Assembly: GCF_000327485.1 (NCBI RefSeq)
Contig: NC_019943.1
Location: 2,542,001-2,606,000 of the forward strand
Direction: 5' to 3'
Length of the DNA: 64,000 nt
Origin: Methanoregula formicica SMSP
GTDB lineage: Archaea; Halobacteriota; Methanomicrobia; Methanomicrobiales; Methanospirillaceae
Part shown: piece after piece, positions 26,645 through 36,415 of the stretch
How positions within the stretch are numbered: position 1 is the first letter of the stretch
Layout of the letters: each line of letters opens with the position of its first letter
Program-made: the position numbers and the translations under genes
The notes under the pieces: model-generated
The model's database searches: none
Told to the model about the DNA's origin: nothing
Seen by the model: the letters and a program-made list of their open reading frames with translations, nothing else

Positions 26645-27255
26645 CAGAGTCCCCCGATATTCAGGGCTTTCCTGATGACCTGCGAGAGCGTGATGGAGCA
26701 GATCATGTACCAGAAAATCCAGGCAGGGATGATCCAGATGATTGCTGCATTCAGGTCTACGGTGCCAAAATAGGGCATCGTGATGGTCGCTGTGGTCTGG
26801 GCGAGCCGGTAGAGCAGCCAGAAGAAGATGGGGACCGAGAGGACGAGGATGTAGGTCATCGGCTTGAACTGCTGCTGGGACAGTTCGAGCTGATCCTTCA
26901 TCATCCGGTCCTTCTTGGCATCCAGTTTCTTGATCTTCTTCTCGTCCTGGGAGAGCGTTGCCTCGCGGTACTCCTTCTGGAACTCCTTCATCCGTTCCTG
27001 CGACTCGGTCATCTTCTCGTAATCGATCGTGTATTTCTGGACAATCGAAGAGTAGAGACCGGTGAGTGCCGACAGGATGATGATCAGGACATAAAACGGT
27101 ATACCGAACGTGGTGAGGAGCGGGGCAAACAGGGTATCAATAGCCTGGCCAACCCCGACACGGAGCCACTCGACCGTGTAGGCCCACATCATGAGGAACA
27201 TGAAGCCGAAGGTGATCCAGAGGCTGTACTCGTCCCAGAACTTTTTGAAATTCAT
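26644..27255 (-). CDS. DUF106 membrane insertase (archaeal YidC/EMC3-like)
   Basis: A 203-residue membrane protein with three hydrophobic spans and, between the first two and the third, a charged coiled coil (EKMTESQERMKEFQKEYREA region, continuing to the KKDRM stretch). This layout is that of archaeal Ylp1/DUF106, a YidC/Oxa1/EMC3 superfamily insertase thought to help membrane-protein insertion at the ribosome. Start ATG 27255 is chosen at MNFKKFWDEYS; the upstream extension overlaps adk. Its placement after secY fits. Confidence 0.88.
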   Translation of the reverse strand: MNFKKFWDEYSLWITFGFMFLMMWAYTVEWLRVGVGQAIDTLFAPLLTTFGIPFYVLIIILSALTGLYSSIVQKYTIDYEKMTESQERMKEFQKEYREATLSQDEKKIKKLDAKKDRMMKDQLELSQQQFKPMTYILVLSVPIFFWLLYRLAQTTATITMPYFGTVDLNAAIIWIIPAWIFWYMICSITLSQVIRKALNIGGL

Positions 27256-27259
27256 GGAT

Positions 27260-27832
27260 TCACCGGAGAACGTCTGCCAGATCTGCCGCCGAACGTTCGA
27301 GCAGGAAATCCGCATTGGTGATGATCCTGATAGTACAACCCGTCAGCATTGCGTATGCCGCCGCAATCGACCGGTTGAACTGCTGGTGCTCTGCAATCGA
27401 GCGCGACCCTTCCTTGTCCCGGGACCGCGTCTCATCGGTGAGCCTCCGCATAAGGATCTGGTCATCATCGGTCTCAACAAGCACAATGATATCGGGCATG
27501 ATCTCGCGCAGGACCCATTCAGGAAGCCCGGCAAGGTAGCCCTTGGGCGTCTTGACTGATGCGTGGGTGTCGATCAGGACATTGCCCGTGATCTTGGCAA
27601 TGGCTTGCCCGGCCCGCTGCTGGAGCCGCTTCTGGACTGCGCGGTCCAGCGTGCGCATCTGGTCCCGGTCCTTGACAATGTTGTCCGCCTTTGCAACCTC
27701 GAACATGAAGGTGCCGAAGTTGAGGGACTGGTACTCGATGCCCTCACTTTTGAGTTTCTTTAGTGCCTCGTTGACGACCGTGGTCTTCCCGACGCCGGGA
27801 ACACCAGTGATGATAACCTTCTTTCCTTCCAT
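27260..27832 (-). CDS. adkA: Archaeal adenylate kinase (AdkA type)
   Basis: A 190-residue kinase interconverting ATP, AMP and ADP. The P-loop is ITGVPGVGKTTVVNEALKKL near residue 8, and IDTHASVKTPKGYLAGLP and DETRSRDKEG follow, typical of the archaeal trimeric AdkA rather than bacterial Adk. The ATG at 27832 has AAGGGACAAGG just upstream; a longer start inside secY is rejected. It lies between secY and DUF106. Confidence 0.93.
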   Translation of the reverse strand: MEGKKVIITGVPGVGKTTVVNEALKKLKSEGIEYQSLNFGTFMFEVAKADNIVKDRDQMRTLDRAVQKRLQQRAGQAIAKITGNVLIDTHASVKTPKGYLAGLPEWVLREIMPDIIVLVETDDDQILMRRLTDETRSRDKEGSRSIAEHQQFNRSIAAAYAMLTGCTIRIITNADFLLERSAADLADVLR

Positions 27833-27854
27833 CCTTGTCCCTTTCCTTGTTGAA

Positions 27855-29288
27855 TCACTCTTTTCCAAAGAATGTCCGCATGAACGGGTACATCTCCATG
27901 ATCTGCTGGCTTGCTATCTCTTCATAGAGACGGTAGGTGATACTGACCGTAAGCAACAGACCAGTCCCGCTGACCGAACCGATGACACCAAAGAGGTTTG
28001 CCACGACACTGAGCAAACCGATGAAGACGCCACCAATGATCGTCACGCGGGGGATGTACCGGTCAAGGTACTTCTCGAGTACCTGCGGGTTCCGGCGGTA
28101 GCCGGGGATGGACATACCGGACATCTGGATCTGGCGGGCGACATCTTTGCTGTCAAGCCCGGCAGTCTTGATCCAGAAGAGCGCGAAGACTGCCCCTCCG
28201 ACCACCATGAATGTGATATTGATGCCAAGACGTAATAGCACCTCCCATGGGGCGTGGCCGAGATCCGTTGTCCACCACATCCAGTCGGCCGGCCCGTTGA
28301 TCGGGGCAAGGAAGTACATGATACCGTCCTGCGGGGTGGATCCGCTGAATGTCCCGAGCGTCGTTATCCCCACATTCGAGAGGAACATGCCCAGCATCTG
28401 GATGTTTGCAAGGAGCACCATCACGAGGATCATCGGCAGGACGCTCGCATAGATGAGTTTTACCGGGAACCGTGCGCGTGCTCCACGGATCTGTGCGTGG
28501 GCCAGCGGGATCTCGATCCGGGTGGATTCCACGTACACGATGACAAGGAAGATAGCGATGGTGGTGACGAAGGCGAGCATATCGGAGCCGAAATAGGCAA
28601 GGTAATTCCCGCCATCAAGGCCGATGGCAACAAGCCGGGGGAAGAAACCGACCGGGTACTGGTCCTGGATGCTGGCCCAGCTGATGAAACCATTGACGAG
28701 CGCCTGGGAGATACCGGCAATGATGAAGAGACCAACACCGGAACCGATACCCCATTTGGTCACCACTTCATCCATGAGGAAGATGAGGACGCCGCCGATA
28801 CATATCTGGAGGAAGATGAGCAGGGATACCGCAAAGAGGTTGCCGCCGAAGAACTGGTTTGCGATGATCGCATCGGGCTGCATGAACCCCCCGATGATAT
28901 TCGGGGCGGCCTCGATGACGATCATGACCATGATGAGCATCTTCTGCAGACCCATGTACATGACCTGTCCGCGCGTATCGCTCGTGTCGATGTGCAGGAT
29001 ATCTGCACCTTTTAAGAGCTGGAGCACGATGGATGCCGTGACGATCGGCCCGATACCGAGGTGGACGATCGAACCGCTTGCCCCGGCGAGGAGTGCACGG
29101 TAGGCAGCGAGAAGGTCCGCACTGTCCGGGGACAGTCCGAAGACCGGGATGTTCGTGAGGACAAAATACAGGACTAAGATTCCCACAGTCCAGATCAGTT
29201 TGTTTTTGAAATGGACGTGGCCCTCCGGGCTCTTGACTGCGGGCATCGCAGCGAGCAGGGGTTCCATTCGATCCAGCAGGTCTCCCAT
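27855..29288 (-). CDS. secY: Preprotein translocase subunit SecY
   Basis: A 477-residue channel-forming protein of the Sec translocon with ten predicted membrane helices. The start GDLLDRMEPLLAAMPAVKSP and the segments FGLSPDSADLLAAYRALLAG (plug region) and GYRRNPQVLEKYLDRYIPRV are characteristic of archaeal Sec61alpha/SecY. It follows rpl15 by 25 bases in the ribosomal operon. Confidence 0.97.
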   Translation of the reverse strand: MGDLLDRMEPLLAAMPAVKSPEGHVHFKNKLIWTVGILVLYFVLTNIPVFGLSPDSADLLAAYRALLAGASGSIVHLGIGPIVTASIVLQLLKGADILHIDTSDTRGQVMYMGLQKMLIMVMIVIEAAPNIIGGFMQPDAIIANQFFGGNLFAVSLLIFLQICIGGVLIFLMDEVVTKWGIGSGVGLFIIAGISQALVNGFISWASIQDQYPVGFFPRLVAIGLDGGNYLAYFGSDMLAFVTTIAIFLVIVYVESTRIEIPLAHAQIRGARARFPVKLIYASVLPMILVMVLLANIQMLGMFLSNVGITTLGTFSGSTPQDGIMYFLAPINGPADWMWWTTDLGHAPWEVLLRLGINITFMVVGGAVFALFWIKTAGLDSKDVARQIQMSGMSIPGYRRNPQVLEKYLDRYIPRVTIIGGVFIGLLSVVANLFGVIGSVSGTGLLLTVSITYRLYEEIASQQIMEMYPFMRTFFGKE

Positions 29289-29313
29289 GGTTTCACCAAA
29301 AAATACTATTGTG

Positions 29314-29745
29314 TTATTCTACAACCTGGGCTTTCCCGCCCATCTTTTCAATCTTTGCTTTCGCAATTTCAGAGAAGGCCGTTGCGGAGACGTTGATCTT
29401 CTGCGTGACCCTGCCACTGCCAAGGACTTTCTCAATCCCCAAATCAGCGGTGTTGATCACGATCGCATCCCCTTCCTTTTTGGCGATTCCCTGCGCAAGG
29501 AGCGAGGGGACGATCTGGTCCAGCGCGCCGACATCAATGGTAGTCACGTCAACAGAAGTCTGGTTGCAGAAGCCGTCCTTGCCAAACACCGGGCCTCCCA
29601 TCTCCTTGTACCACTTGACAAAATGGTGGGCGTTGATGCCGGCACGCCCCCGGCCTCCGCGGTTTCCTGCGCCGCGCCGGTTCTTGTGAGTGCCGCCACC
29701 GCATGTCCGCGAGCCGCGGAATTTTGAACGCTTGTTGGTTGGCAT
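29314..29745 (-). CDS. rpl15: Ribosomal protein uL15
   Basis: 143 residues of the large subunit, with the basic Gly/Arg-rich N-terminus (CGGGTHKNRRGAGNRGGRGR) and the archaeal extension HHFVKWYKEMGG. The frame could start at a GTG (29754) overlapping rpl30, but the ATG at 29745 has GAGGTG about 6 bases upstream and gives the usual MPTNKRSKFRGSRTCGGG start. Confidence 0.95.
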   Translation of the reverse strand: MPTNKRSKFRGSRTCGGGTHKNRRGAGNRGGRGRAGINAHHFVKWYKEMGGPVFGKDGFCNQTSVDVTTIDVGALDQIVPSLLAQGIAKKEGDAIVINTADLGIEKVLGSGRVTQKINVSATAFSEIAKAKIEKMGGKAQVVE

Positions 29746-29750
29746 CCTTT

Positions 29751-30212
29751 TCACCTCATCTTATAGAGGAGAGTATTGATCTCCTGCCCATAATAGCCAA
29801 GCGCTCCTCCCTGGGGGAAGGTACGTTTGGTGGTCTTGTATCCCTTGCGCGGAGGGTGCAGGCGCAGCACGGGCTTTAAGCCCGGCATGTCGCGCAGCTT
29901 TGTCTCACCGCTGGCAAGTGCCTTTGCGAAGTCTGCAATGCCGCCATAGGTCGAGTTGGACTTGACGTACTCGTCCGTGAGCGGTGCATCGCCGATGACC
30001 CTGCCCCGGGTCTGGAGGAGAGTCTCGACCGTTGTTGCATCCACTTCGCCGAAGGCCACGTAGTCCTTGACTTTCCGGATCATGCCGAGATTCTCGGGGG
30101 TATCCGGAATAAGGACACAGTGGTTGATGTGGTGCAGGCGGAGCATCTTCAAGGTGTTCTTGATATCCTGGCGGGTCTTCACCACGCCGCGGACCTGAAC
30201 GACCGCGTACAT
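29751..30212 (-). CDS. rpl30: Ribosomal protein uL30
   Basis: A 153-residue archaeal-length L30 (bacterial forms are about 60). The core reads VVQVRGVVKTRQDIKNTLKM, and LHPPRKGYKTTKRTFPQGG closes the protein. The stop overlaps the ribosome site region of rpl15; the ATG directly follows the rps5 stop. Confidence 0.95.
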   Translation of the reverse strand: MYAVVQVRGVVKTRQDIKNTLKMLRLHHINHCVLIPDTPENLGMIRKVKDYVAFGEVDATTVETLLQTRGRVIGDAPLTDEYVKSNSTYGGIADFAKALASGETKLRDMPGLKPVLRLHPPRKGYKTTKRTFPQGGALGYYGQEINTLLYKMR

Positions 30213-30830
30213 TTACTCTACCCTCCCGGTCCGGATCATATTGGTGGCCCTGAGTGCATTGAAGGTGGCCTTTGCAAAGTTGATGGTTGTGCGGGTCTGT
30301 CCGCGTGCAAAGGTCCAGGCATCCTTGATGCCGGCGAGTTCGAGCACCTTCTTGCTGATGTCACCGGTGACAAGCCCGATGCCCTGTGGTGCGGGCTTGA
30401 GGGTGACCTTGACGCTGCCGGCAACCCCGGTGACCTGCATTGGGATTGAATGGGTTGCATTGCAGCCGCATTCCCAGCTGCCACAGCCACGGCGGACCTT
30501 GACAAGGTTCATCTTTGCCTTGACAATCGCCTTCTTGATGGCATCGCCGACCTGGACGTCCTTGCCCTGGCCAAAGCCGATGTACCCGTTGCGGTTTCCG
30601 ACAATGACAACGGCGCGGAACTGGACACGGCGGCCCGAGTCGGTCATACGCTGCATCATGGAGATGTCGAGGACCTGGTCCTCGAGATCAGGGAGGAAAT
30701 AGTCGACGATCTGGGGTTCCTTGATGGGCCTTCCGCTCTCAAGGACCTGGTCGATGCTTTTTATCTCACCTGCGGCAACGAGCTTGCCAAGACCGGTGAC
30801 CGGCTGCCATTCTTCTCGTTCGTATGCCAT
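30213..30830 (-). CDS. rps5: Ribosomal protein uS5
   Basis: 205 residues. The S5 N-terminal domain signature [20 protein letters not shown] and the C-terminal [19 protein letters not shown] are clear. It has the archaeal/eukaryotic extra [12 protein letters not shown] loop with cysteines. Confidence 0.96.
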   Translation of the reverse strand: MAYEREEWQPVTGLGKLVAAGEIKSIDQVLESGRPIKEPQIVDYFLPDLEDQVLDISMMQRMTDSGRRVQFRAVVIVGNRNGYIGFGQGKDVQVGDAIKKAIVKAKMNLVKVRRGCGSWECGCNATHSIPMQVTGVAGSVKVTLKPAPQGIGLVTGDISKKVLELAGIKDAWTFARGQTRTTINFAKATFNALRATNMIRTGRVE

Positions 30831-30831
30831 G

Positions 30832-31356
30832 TTATGCCATCTCCTTCTTTATGGCTGCTGCCACCTGCTCGACGATCTTGACAATGTCACCGGCATTCTT
30901 ATTGTATGCCGCGATGTGCGCACCCTTGAGGCGGTCTTCCGAAGGGAGGATATCCTCGCCGTAGGGGATATCGAGGCCGGCGTCCACAGCACCCTTCAGG
31001 GCTGCAAAGACGCGGGCACCCGGAGTTGCGCGGTTGAGCCCGATGTCGAGAATCGCGCTGTCCTGTTGGGCCTTCTTTGCCTTGACGGCAAAGAGCATGC
31101 CCGTGAGGTATGCCGCGGGGGTGTTCGATGTCGATCCCTTGTATCCGTATTGCTCGAGTTCTTTCGAGTTTGCAGCTACGAGGGTACGGTCGCCGTCCAT
31201 CTCAGCCGTGACAAGCTGCACAATGATGTGCCGGTTTGTCTTCCTGACGACCATCCGGGGTACGTCTGCGACGACAAGCCGCGTCCGCTGGTAGTAATCG
31301 GTTTTGCCTTCCCGCCGTCTCCGGAAGGGGACAAAATACCGTGATCCTGTTGCCAT
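30832..31356 (-). CDS. rpl18: Ribosomal protein uL18
   Basis: 174 residues, archaeal type. It begins [20 protein letters not shown], with [20 protein letters not shown] and [20 protein letters not shown] in the 5S-rRNA-binding fold. One base separates its stop from the rps5 start. Confidence 0.96.
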   Translation of the reverse strand: MATGSRYFVPFRRRREGKTDYYQRTRLVVADVPRMVVRKTNRHIIVQLVTAEMDGDRTLVAANSKELEQYGYKGSTSNTPAAYLTGMLFAVKAKKAQQDSAILDIGLNRATPGARVFAALKGAVDAGLDIPYGEDILPSEDRLKGAHIAAYNKNAGDIVKIVEQVAAAIKKEMA

Positions 31357-31357
31357 G

Positions 31358-31810
31358 TTACTTCATCCTCCCTGCGAGGATCTCCATCTGCGCCTTCATG
31401 TGCGCAACGCTCCTGAACTGTCCGCCAGCCGCTTTCCGGTAAAGGATGCGGTACATGTGCCGGTCGATTGTACCGGCTGCGCGGAGTTCAACGAGCACTT
31501 TCCTGATCGCGCGGATCTTCTGGACCCATGCGGTCTTGCTGGGATTGCGGGCTCCCGCTGCACCCTTTCTCCTGCCTGCGCCTTTCCGGTGGCCGTAGGA
31601 CCGCTGGGCGATCCGTGCGCGTGCACGGCCGCGGCTGACGCCTTTCTTCTGGCGAGCCTTGATGACACCCTCGGTGATGAGGCCCTTTAAGTCCTCGCGC
31701 GAGATGGCGTTCTCGATGTCAGAGATGCGGGCCGGGTCGAACCAGACGCGGTTGACACCGCACTTCAGGATCGCCGCTGCAACGCGTTTCTGGCTTGCAA
31801 CGTCACTCAT
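31358..31810 (-). CDS. rpl19e: Ribosomal protein eL19
   Basis: 150 residues, a protein absent from bacteria. It starts [20 protein letters not shown] and contains [20 protein letters not shown]. Its start lies inside the last codons of rpl32e (8-base overlap), so translation is coupled. Confidence 0.96.
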   Translation of the reverse strand: MSDVASQKRVAAAILKCGVNRVWFDPARISDIENAISREDLKGLITEGVIKARQKKGVSRGRARARIAQRSYGHRKGAGRRKGAAGARNPSKTAWVQKIRAIRKVLVELRAAGTIDRHMYRILYRKAAGGQFRSVAHMKAQMEILAGRMK

Positions 31811-32501
31811 TCTTCTTCACCCCGGACTTTGCAGGCTTCTTGGCAGGTGCCTTCTTCTCGGGCTTTGCCCCGGCAGGTTTTTCTGCCTTGGGCTTTGCAG
31901 CAGGCTTCTTTGCCGGTGCTGCCTTCTCCTCTGCCTTGGGCTTTGCTGCTGCTTTCTTTGCCGGTGCCTTCTTCTCTTCAGCCTTGGGTGCCGGCTTCTC
32001 CTTCTTAACTTCCTTCTTTGCAGGAGCCTTTGCCTTGGATGCTGCGGGCTTCTTCTCTTCTTTCTTCTGCTTGCCCTCGCCCTTGGCTTCTTCCTTCTTG
32101 GCCGGTGCCTTCTTTGCCTTGGCCTTCACCGTGCGGGCGTTGAGCACCTTAAGGCCGGCAGCAAGTGCTGCTTCCTGAAGGGCAACGCGTTTTTTGTCGC
32201 CGACGGTTGCAGAGATCCTGACCGCCTGGGTCTTGGAGTCGAGCCCCTCGAGTTCCTTTACCGAGGAGACAAGCACCTCAAAAAATCCGCTCGGGTGCAT
32301 GCCGCGTACGGCCACAGGGCTCCCGAATCCCGGCTTGGGCAGGGCACCCTTTGCCTTCTTCTGCTCCCTCTGCTTGTTGTGCTGGCCGCGGGGCTTTCTC
32401 CATGAATCGGAGAGCTGGCGTTTCTTGCCGTATCCGTCGCGCTTGAAGCGTGCACCCTTCTCAACGCGTACCCGGATTAACCGTTTCACTTCTGTTGCCA
32501 T
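31803..32501 (-). CDS. rpl32e: Ribosomal protein eL32 with a long Lys/Ala/Pro C-terminal tail
   Basis: 232 residues. The first 125 or so are a normal eL32: EKGARFKRDGYGKKRQLSDS, WRKPRGQHNKQREQKKAKG and PGFGSPVAVRGMHPSGFFEV. The last 105 or so residues are low-complexity Lys/Ala/Pro/Glu repeats (APAKKEEAKGEG, KAAAKPKAEEKAAPAKKP style), roughly doubling the usual archaeal length. The frame stays open to a TGA overlapping rpl19e, so the tail is encoded, not a frameshift product. Its function is unknown; it resembles tails on HdrA and the di-rubredoxin in this window. Confidence 0.95.
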   Translation of the reverse strand: MATEVKRLIRVRVEKGARFKRDGYGKKRQLSDSWRKPRGQHNKQREQKKAKGALPKPGFGSPVAVRGMHPSGFFEVLVSSVKELEGLDSKTQAVRISATVGDKKRVALQEAALAAGLKVLNARTVKAKAKKAPAKKEEAKGEGKQKKEEKKPAASKAKAPAKKEVKKEKPAPKAEEKKAPAKKAAAKPKAEEKAAPAKKPAAKPKAEKPAGAKPEKKAPAKKPAKSGVKKNE

Positions 32502-32506
32502 TGACT

Positions 32507-33031
32507 TCAGCCCCTCTGGACCATATAGATGCCATCCTGGAACACACGCGGGTCGCGGTCGCGGATGTGGGTCGCATGCTCGATGTTGGCTGCGGAGTTG
32601 CCGACCAGTTCGCGATCGATACCGGTGAGGACGACCTCATCGTTTGCAACCTTTGCCGTGACACCCGTCTCGATGCGGGCATACCGTGCCTTCTTTTCAC
32701 CAAGGAAGTTTGCGATCTCGAGCTTGTTGCCCTGAACCTTGAGCTGGATGGGGAAGTGGCTGTAGACCACTTTCATGCGGTACTCAAAACCCTCAGTGAC
32801 GCCGTGGATCATGTTCTTGGTGTGCGCCTCAAGGGTGCCTACCATCGAAGTGATCTCTTTTCTCCTGGATTCCGTGGAGATGGTGACTTCCTTTCCGTCA
32901 CAGGTTACCGTGACCTGAGGGAAACGGACATTCCGGGCCAGTTGTCCCTTGGGACCTTCGACCTTAAGCCGGGTACCTTCGAGCTGTGCCTTGACGCCGC
33001 CGGGGATTTTTACCTTACGTACTGCTGTCAT
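32507..33031 (-). CDS. rpl6: Ribosomal protein uL6
   Basis: 174 residues; begins MTAVRKVKIPGGVKAQLEG with the duplicated L6 fold, GTLEAHTKNMIHGVTEGFEY and DGIYMVQRG at the end. I start at the ATG at 33031; the frame's extension further upstream overlaps rps8. Confidence 0.95.
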   Translation of the reverse strand: MTAVRKVKIPGGVKAQLEGTRLKVEGPKGQLARNVRFPQVTVTCDGKEVTISTESRRKEITSMVGTLEAHTKNMIHGVTEGFEYRMKVVYSHFPIQLKVQGNKLEIANFLGEKKARYARIETGVTAKVANDEVVLTGIDRELVGNSAANIEHATHIRDRDPRVFQDGIYMVQRG

Positions 33032-33041
33032 CGTCACACCT

Positions 33042-33434
33042 CTAGTATACATACCCGAGCAGTTCGCCACCGATGCCCTCTTTCCTGGCCTGCTCGTGGG
33101 ACATAACGCCACGGGAGGTCGAGAGCATCAGGAGACCGAAGTTCTTGCCGGGGAGATACTGCTTCTCCCAGTATTCCATCTCGTCCAGCTGGACAGAGAA
33201 CCGCGGGGTGATCGCACCGCAGCGGTTGATCCTGCCGTTGAGGGTGACCTTGAGCTGTCCGCCCCTGCCATCCTCGACGAACTCGAAGCCGCCGATATAC
33301 CCGGCGTCCTGCATAATGCGGAGCATCGCGCCGAGGAGCTTGCTTGCGGGTTCGATGATGCAGACTGCCTTGCCGGTGTCACCTGCATTCTTCAGGGCAC
33401 ACATGCCGTCTGCAATTGTGTTAAGTCGTGTCAT
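33042..33434 (-). CDS. rps8: Ribosomal protein uS8
   Basis: 130 residues with [17 protein letters not shown] at the N-terminus and the C-terminal [20 protein letters not shown], a classic S8 ending (SR.G.M....A). Length and order after rps14 are standard. Confidence 0.96.
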   Translation of the reverse strand: MTRLNTIADGMCALKNAGDTGKAVCIIEPASKLLGAMLRIMQDAGYIGGFEFVEDGRGGQLKVTLNGRINRCGAITPRFSVQLDEMEYWEKQYLPGKNFGLLMLSTSRGVMSHEQARKEGIGGELLGYVY

Positions 33435-33448
33435 TCCTGCTCAACTCC

Positions 33449-33604
33449 TCAGCTCATCTTCTTGAAGCCCATCTTCTGGGCCCACTCACGGAAGCACTGC
33501 CTGCAGAACATGATGTGGTACCTGCGTACCAGTCCCTGCTTGCGGCCGCACATCTTGCACTCGTTTGCACCGCGACCGTAGACTTTCTTCCTTTCTCCAG
33601 CCAT
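33449..33604 (-). CDS. rps14: Ribosomal protein uS14 (zinc-binding form)
   Basis: A 51-residue protein: start [19 protein letters not shown], end [12 protein letters not shown]. Two CXXC pairs (CKMC, CRQC) bind zinc. The ATG overlaps the rpl5 stop by one base (TAATG). Too short for routine frame lists but clearly real by sequence and position between rpl5 and rps8. Confidence 0.95.
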   Translation of the reverse strand: MAGERKKVYGRGANECKMCGRKQGLVRRYHIMFCRQCFREWAQKMGFKKMS

Positions 33605-34110
33605 TAGCGCACCTCTGCCTGGTATTTTTCCTTGAGGAACGCGATCGCATCCTGCTTGCTGACACGCTGCTTTGCCGGGAGTTTCTTCTGCTCCATCCGC
33701 CTGCGGGTGATCCGTATGCCTCTGCGTTCGAGCACGACGTTGACATCCATGCCGTAAATACCGATCTGGGGATCGTAGGACTGTCCGGGGAAGTCCGTGT
33801 GCTCCTCGATACCGAATGAGAAATTGCCGCTCTTGTCGAACTGGCTCTCAAAGATCGTCTTCTGGACAATGGTGAGTGCCGTTGCGATAAAATCCCGGGC
33901 GGGCTGGCCACGGAGGGTGACCTTGCAACCGATAGGCTGGCCTTTCCTTACGGAAAATGCCGGCTGGGTTTTCTTGGCAATGCTCCGGATCGGGGTCTGC
34001 TTCGTGATTGCCTTCATGATGTTCTCGGCTTTAACGAGCTTATCGCCGGCCTCGCCGACACCCATGTGGACAACGACCTTGTCGATGTAGATATCGCGCA
34101 TTGAGGTCAT
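33604..34110 (-). CDS. rpl5: Ribosomal protein uL5
   Basis: 168 residues; [20 protein letters not shown] and [17 protein letters not shown] are L5 signatures, and [20 protein letters not shown] follows. Met1 and Met4 are both possible starts; the first gives an ATGA overlap with rps4e, the more usual arrangement. Confidence 0.96.
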   Translation of the reverse strand: MTSMRDIYIDKVVVHMGVGEAGDKLVKAENIMKAITKQTPIRSIAKKTQPAFSVRKGQPIGCKVTLRGQPARDFIATALTIVQKTIFESQFDKSGNFSFGIEEHTDFPGQSYDPQIGIYGMDVNVVLERRGIRITRRRMEQKKLPAKQRVSKQDAIAFLKEKYQAEVR

Positions 34111-34832
34111 TCTTCATGCCCCCATTTCGCTATCGCGGGCATCTGTTTTCCCACCATGTAGATGTAGGGTGCAATTGTGTCGAACTTTGTTCCGGTCTTC
34201 TCGTCCTGGAGGATGATCTTGTTCGGGACAGAGCCGGGCATCTTGACGATGTCGACAATCCGTGCGACATTTCCGGAGTGCTTACCCCCGATAATCATCG
34301 CCATGTTACCGACAACGAAGGGGAAGTGGTCGACAATCTTGAACCGGTTTTCGGGTTCAAGCGAGACGACAACGGAATCCCCTGACTTGTAGGTGTTATC
34401 TGCAAGGATGTTCGCACCATCGCGGAGGTTCAGTTGGACCTTGCCACCGGCAATCGTGGTCTTGTTTTTAACCTTGCACAGGCGGGTCTTTGCTGCTTCT
34501 GCGTCGATCTCGACCGAGACATGCCGGCCATCCCTGTCGCGCAGGATACGGTAATACTTGTTGATCTTCGGCAGTGCGATGATATCGAAGATACCGATAC
34601 CCATCTTGGGGTCGCGGCAGGGCCGCCCGTTGACAATGACATCCTTCTGGCCGAGGATCTGCTTGACCTCTTTCATGTTCCGTGCGAGCTTCATGTGGTC
34701 ACGGAGCCAGACGGCAATTGGCATCGCGTTCGCGTTGTGCGGACCGGGTGCGGTCTTGGTGATGAACTTGTTGGCCTTCTTGGCAATGTGCCAGGATTCC
34801 GGTGCGTTGAGTCGCTTCAGGTGATCTGACAT
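34107..34832 (-). CDS. rps4e: Ribosomal protein eS4
   Basis: 241 residues, an archaeal/eukaryotic small-subunit protein. The start [20 protein letters not shown], the S4-like RNA-binding segment [20 protein letters not shown] and the KOW segment [20 protein letters not shown] are visible. Confidence 0.96.
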   Translation of the reverse strand: MSDHLKRLNAPESWHIAKKANKFITKTAPGPHNANAMPIAVWLRDHMKLARNMKEVKQILGQKDVIVNGRPCRDPKMGIGIFDIIALPKINKYYRILRDRDGRHVSVEIDAEAAKTRLCKVKNKTTIAGGKVQLNLRDGANILADNTYKSGDSVVVSLEPENRFKIVDHFPFVVGNMAMIIGGKHSGNVARIVDIVKMPGSVPNKIILQDEKTGTKFDTIAPYIYMVGKQMPAIAKWGHEE

Positions 34833-34835
34833 GGT

Positions 34836-35198
34836 TTAGGCCTCCCCGAGTTTTGCAACGCGGCGCTTGTCATCAAGCTTGAGCTTGGTCAGCTGGACGT
34901 TGGAGGGGTCGATTGCCCGGGGGACTTCGGTCCCGTCTGCCTTTGTTGATGAAACACCGTGGACGATGATCTTTGATTTTGCCGTGTCCACTCCGTCAAC
35001 AACGCCTTCGCTTCCCGCAAAGTCACCACGGGTCACTTTGACGGTGTCCCCCTTGATGACGCGCAGCGTCTTCTTCTTGTACTGCTCTTTCAGTGCATCT
35101 GAAAGGGGTGCATTGAGGAACTTGGTCCTCACGTGGGAGGGTGCTGTGTAGCGTGCCTTCCTCTGTTTTCTTGGCTGTTCGCTTGCAATTCTTGCCAT
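34836..35198 (-). CDS. rpl24: Ribosomal protein uL24
   Basis: 120 residues with the KOW motif VIKGDTVKVTRGDFAGSEG. The ATG at 35198 (MARIASEQPRKQRKARY) fits the family better than a start three codons upstream. It lies between rpl14 and rps4e. Confidence 0.95.
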   Translation of the reverse strand: MARIASEQPRKQRKARYTAPSHVRTKFLNAPLSDALKEQYKKKTLRVIKGDTVKVTRGDFAGSEGVVDGVDTAKSKIIVHGVSSTKADGTEVPRAIDPSNVQLTKLKLDDKRRVAKLGEA

Positions 35199-35209
35199 CG
35201 TGCACACCT

Positions 35210-35608
35210 TCAGACAATGATTGTTGCCATGGAGCCGAGCTTCGGGAAGCGCTCCGCAACTTCGCGGGCTACCGGTCCCTTGATCTCGGTCCCCTTCGGC
35301 TCGTTCTTTTCATCAACAACTACGACTGCGTTGTCATCGAATGAAACCCGTAAGCCGCTGGGCCTGCGCATCTCCTTCTTTGCGCGGATGACAACCGCAC
35401 GCACCAGTTTCCGGCGCATGTCGGGCGTGCCTTTCTGGACGCTGGCTGTACAGAGATCGCCAAGACCCAGCTTGGGCTGGCGGCGCCTGACCCCGTGGTA
35501 GCCGAAGACCGAGATGATCTGGACGGTTCTTGCACCGGTATTGTCGGCACAGGCAAGCCTTGTCCCGGTCGCGAGCGACCTCGGGGTTTTGGACTGCTTT
35601 GCCTTCAT
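35210..35608 (-). CDS. rpl14: Ribosomal protein uL14
   Basis: 132 residues; signatures are [20 protein letters not shown] and [10 protein letters not shown] at the end. The start ATG overlaps the rps17 stop region; the in-frame extension upstream (from 35662) is inside rps17 and rejected. Confidence 0.96.
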   Translation of the reverse strand: MKAKQSKTPRSLATGTRLACADNTGARTVQIISVFGYHGVRRRQPKLGLGDLCTASVQKGTPDMRRKLVRAVVIRAKKEMRRPSGLRVSFDDNAVVVVDEKNEPKGTEIKGPVAREVAERFPKLGSMATIIV

Positions 35609-35931
35609 GGCTTCTGCACCTCCACAACGACGAATGTCGTGCTCTTCGAGAGCGGCCTGCATTCGGCAATCTTCACCATGTCCCCAACCTTTGCCCCGAT
35701 ACAGGCAGGGTTGTGGGCATGGAGCTTCGAGCTTCGCTTTTCATACCGCTTGTATTTGCGGACGTAGTGCATGTAGTTCCGTGCAACTACGACCGTCCCC
35801 ATCATGCGGTCGCTCACGACTTTACCGGTGATCACCTGGCCGCGCACCGGTAAAGTGCCGTGAAACGGACAATTAACGTCCTTGCATTCCGCTTTTGGTG
35901 CCTGGACGTCCAATCCAATGTTAAGTGCCAT
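35605..35931 (-). CDS. rps17: Ribosomal protein uS17
   Basis: 108 residues, archaeal length. The OB-fold core reads [20 protein letters not shown] and the [12 protein letters not shown]-terminal segment is archaeal-type. It overlaps rnp1 by one base and rpl14 by four. Confidence 0.95.
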   Translation of the reverse strand: MALNIGLDVQAPKAECKDVNCPFHGTLPVRGQVITGKVVSDRMMGTVVVARNYMHYVRKYKRYEKRSSKLHAHNPACIGAKVGDMVKIAECRPLSKSTTFVVVEVQKP

Positions 35932-36215
35932 TATGGTATCCTCTTCTTTTCGTGCAGGTTGATCCTCTTCTCAGGAGCCAGAACCATCACGGACCCGTCT
36001 ATCTCAACAGTTTCCCTGCCGGGAAGGCGCACCCGGAAGATGCTGTGCATCTTGGGTATGCGCCGGACCCCATTTGGGGTCTCGATCACGAGCAGGTTCC
36101 TTGTCTCATCGATGACGCGACCGGAAAGTCCTCTCTGGTCTGGATTTGCAGCTCCTGATACCAGAATGTCCATCCCGATCAGTTCATGACGGAGGACATT
36201 CTGGGGAGTGATCAT
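35931..36215 (-). CDS. rnp1: RNase P protein component 1 (Rnp1, p29/Pop4)
   Basis: 94 residues. It binds RNase P RNA and helps process tRNA 5' ends. Family phrases [20 protein letters not shown] and [14 protein letters not shown] are present. Its location between rpl29 and rps17 is the usual archaeal place. Confidence 0.92.
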   Translation of the reverse strand: MITPQNVLRHELIGMDILVSGAANPDQRGLSGRVIDETRNLLVIETPNGVRRIPKMHSIFRVRLPGRETVEIDGSVMVLAPEKRINLHEKKRIP

Positions 36216-36415
36216 GCAGTTCTCCTGCGGTTCTGCTCGGTCATCATGCGGGCAATGGTGCGCCGGAGTTCGCGGATGTGACCGGGGTTCTCGGTCGCAC
36301 CACCGGCACTGACCTTGCCGTAGTGCTGGACGAGATCCATCCGGAGCTTGTCCATATTTTCCTGCAGTTCCACATCAGAGAACTGCTTCACGTCCTTGGC
36401 CCTGAATAATGCCAT
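36212..36415 (-). CDS. rpl29: Ribosomal protein uL29
   Basis: 67 residues, helical; MDKLRMDLVQHYGKVSAGG and HIRELRRTIARMMTEQNRR mark it as L29. It overlaps rps3 by one base and rnp1 by four. Confidence 0.95.
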   Translation of the reverse strand: MALFRAKDVKQFSDVELQENMDKLRMDLVQHYGKVSAGGATENPGHIRELRRTIARMMTEQNRRRTA

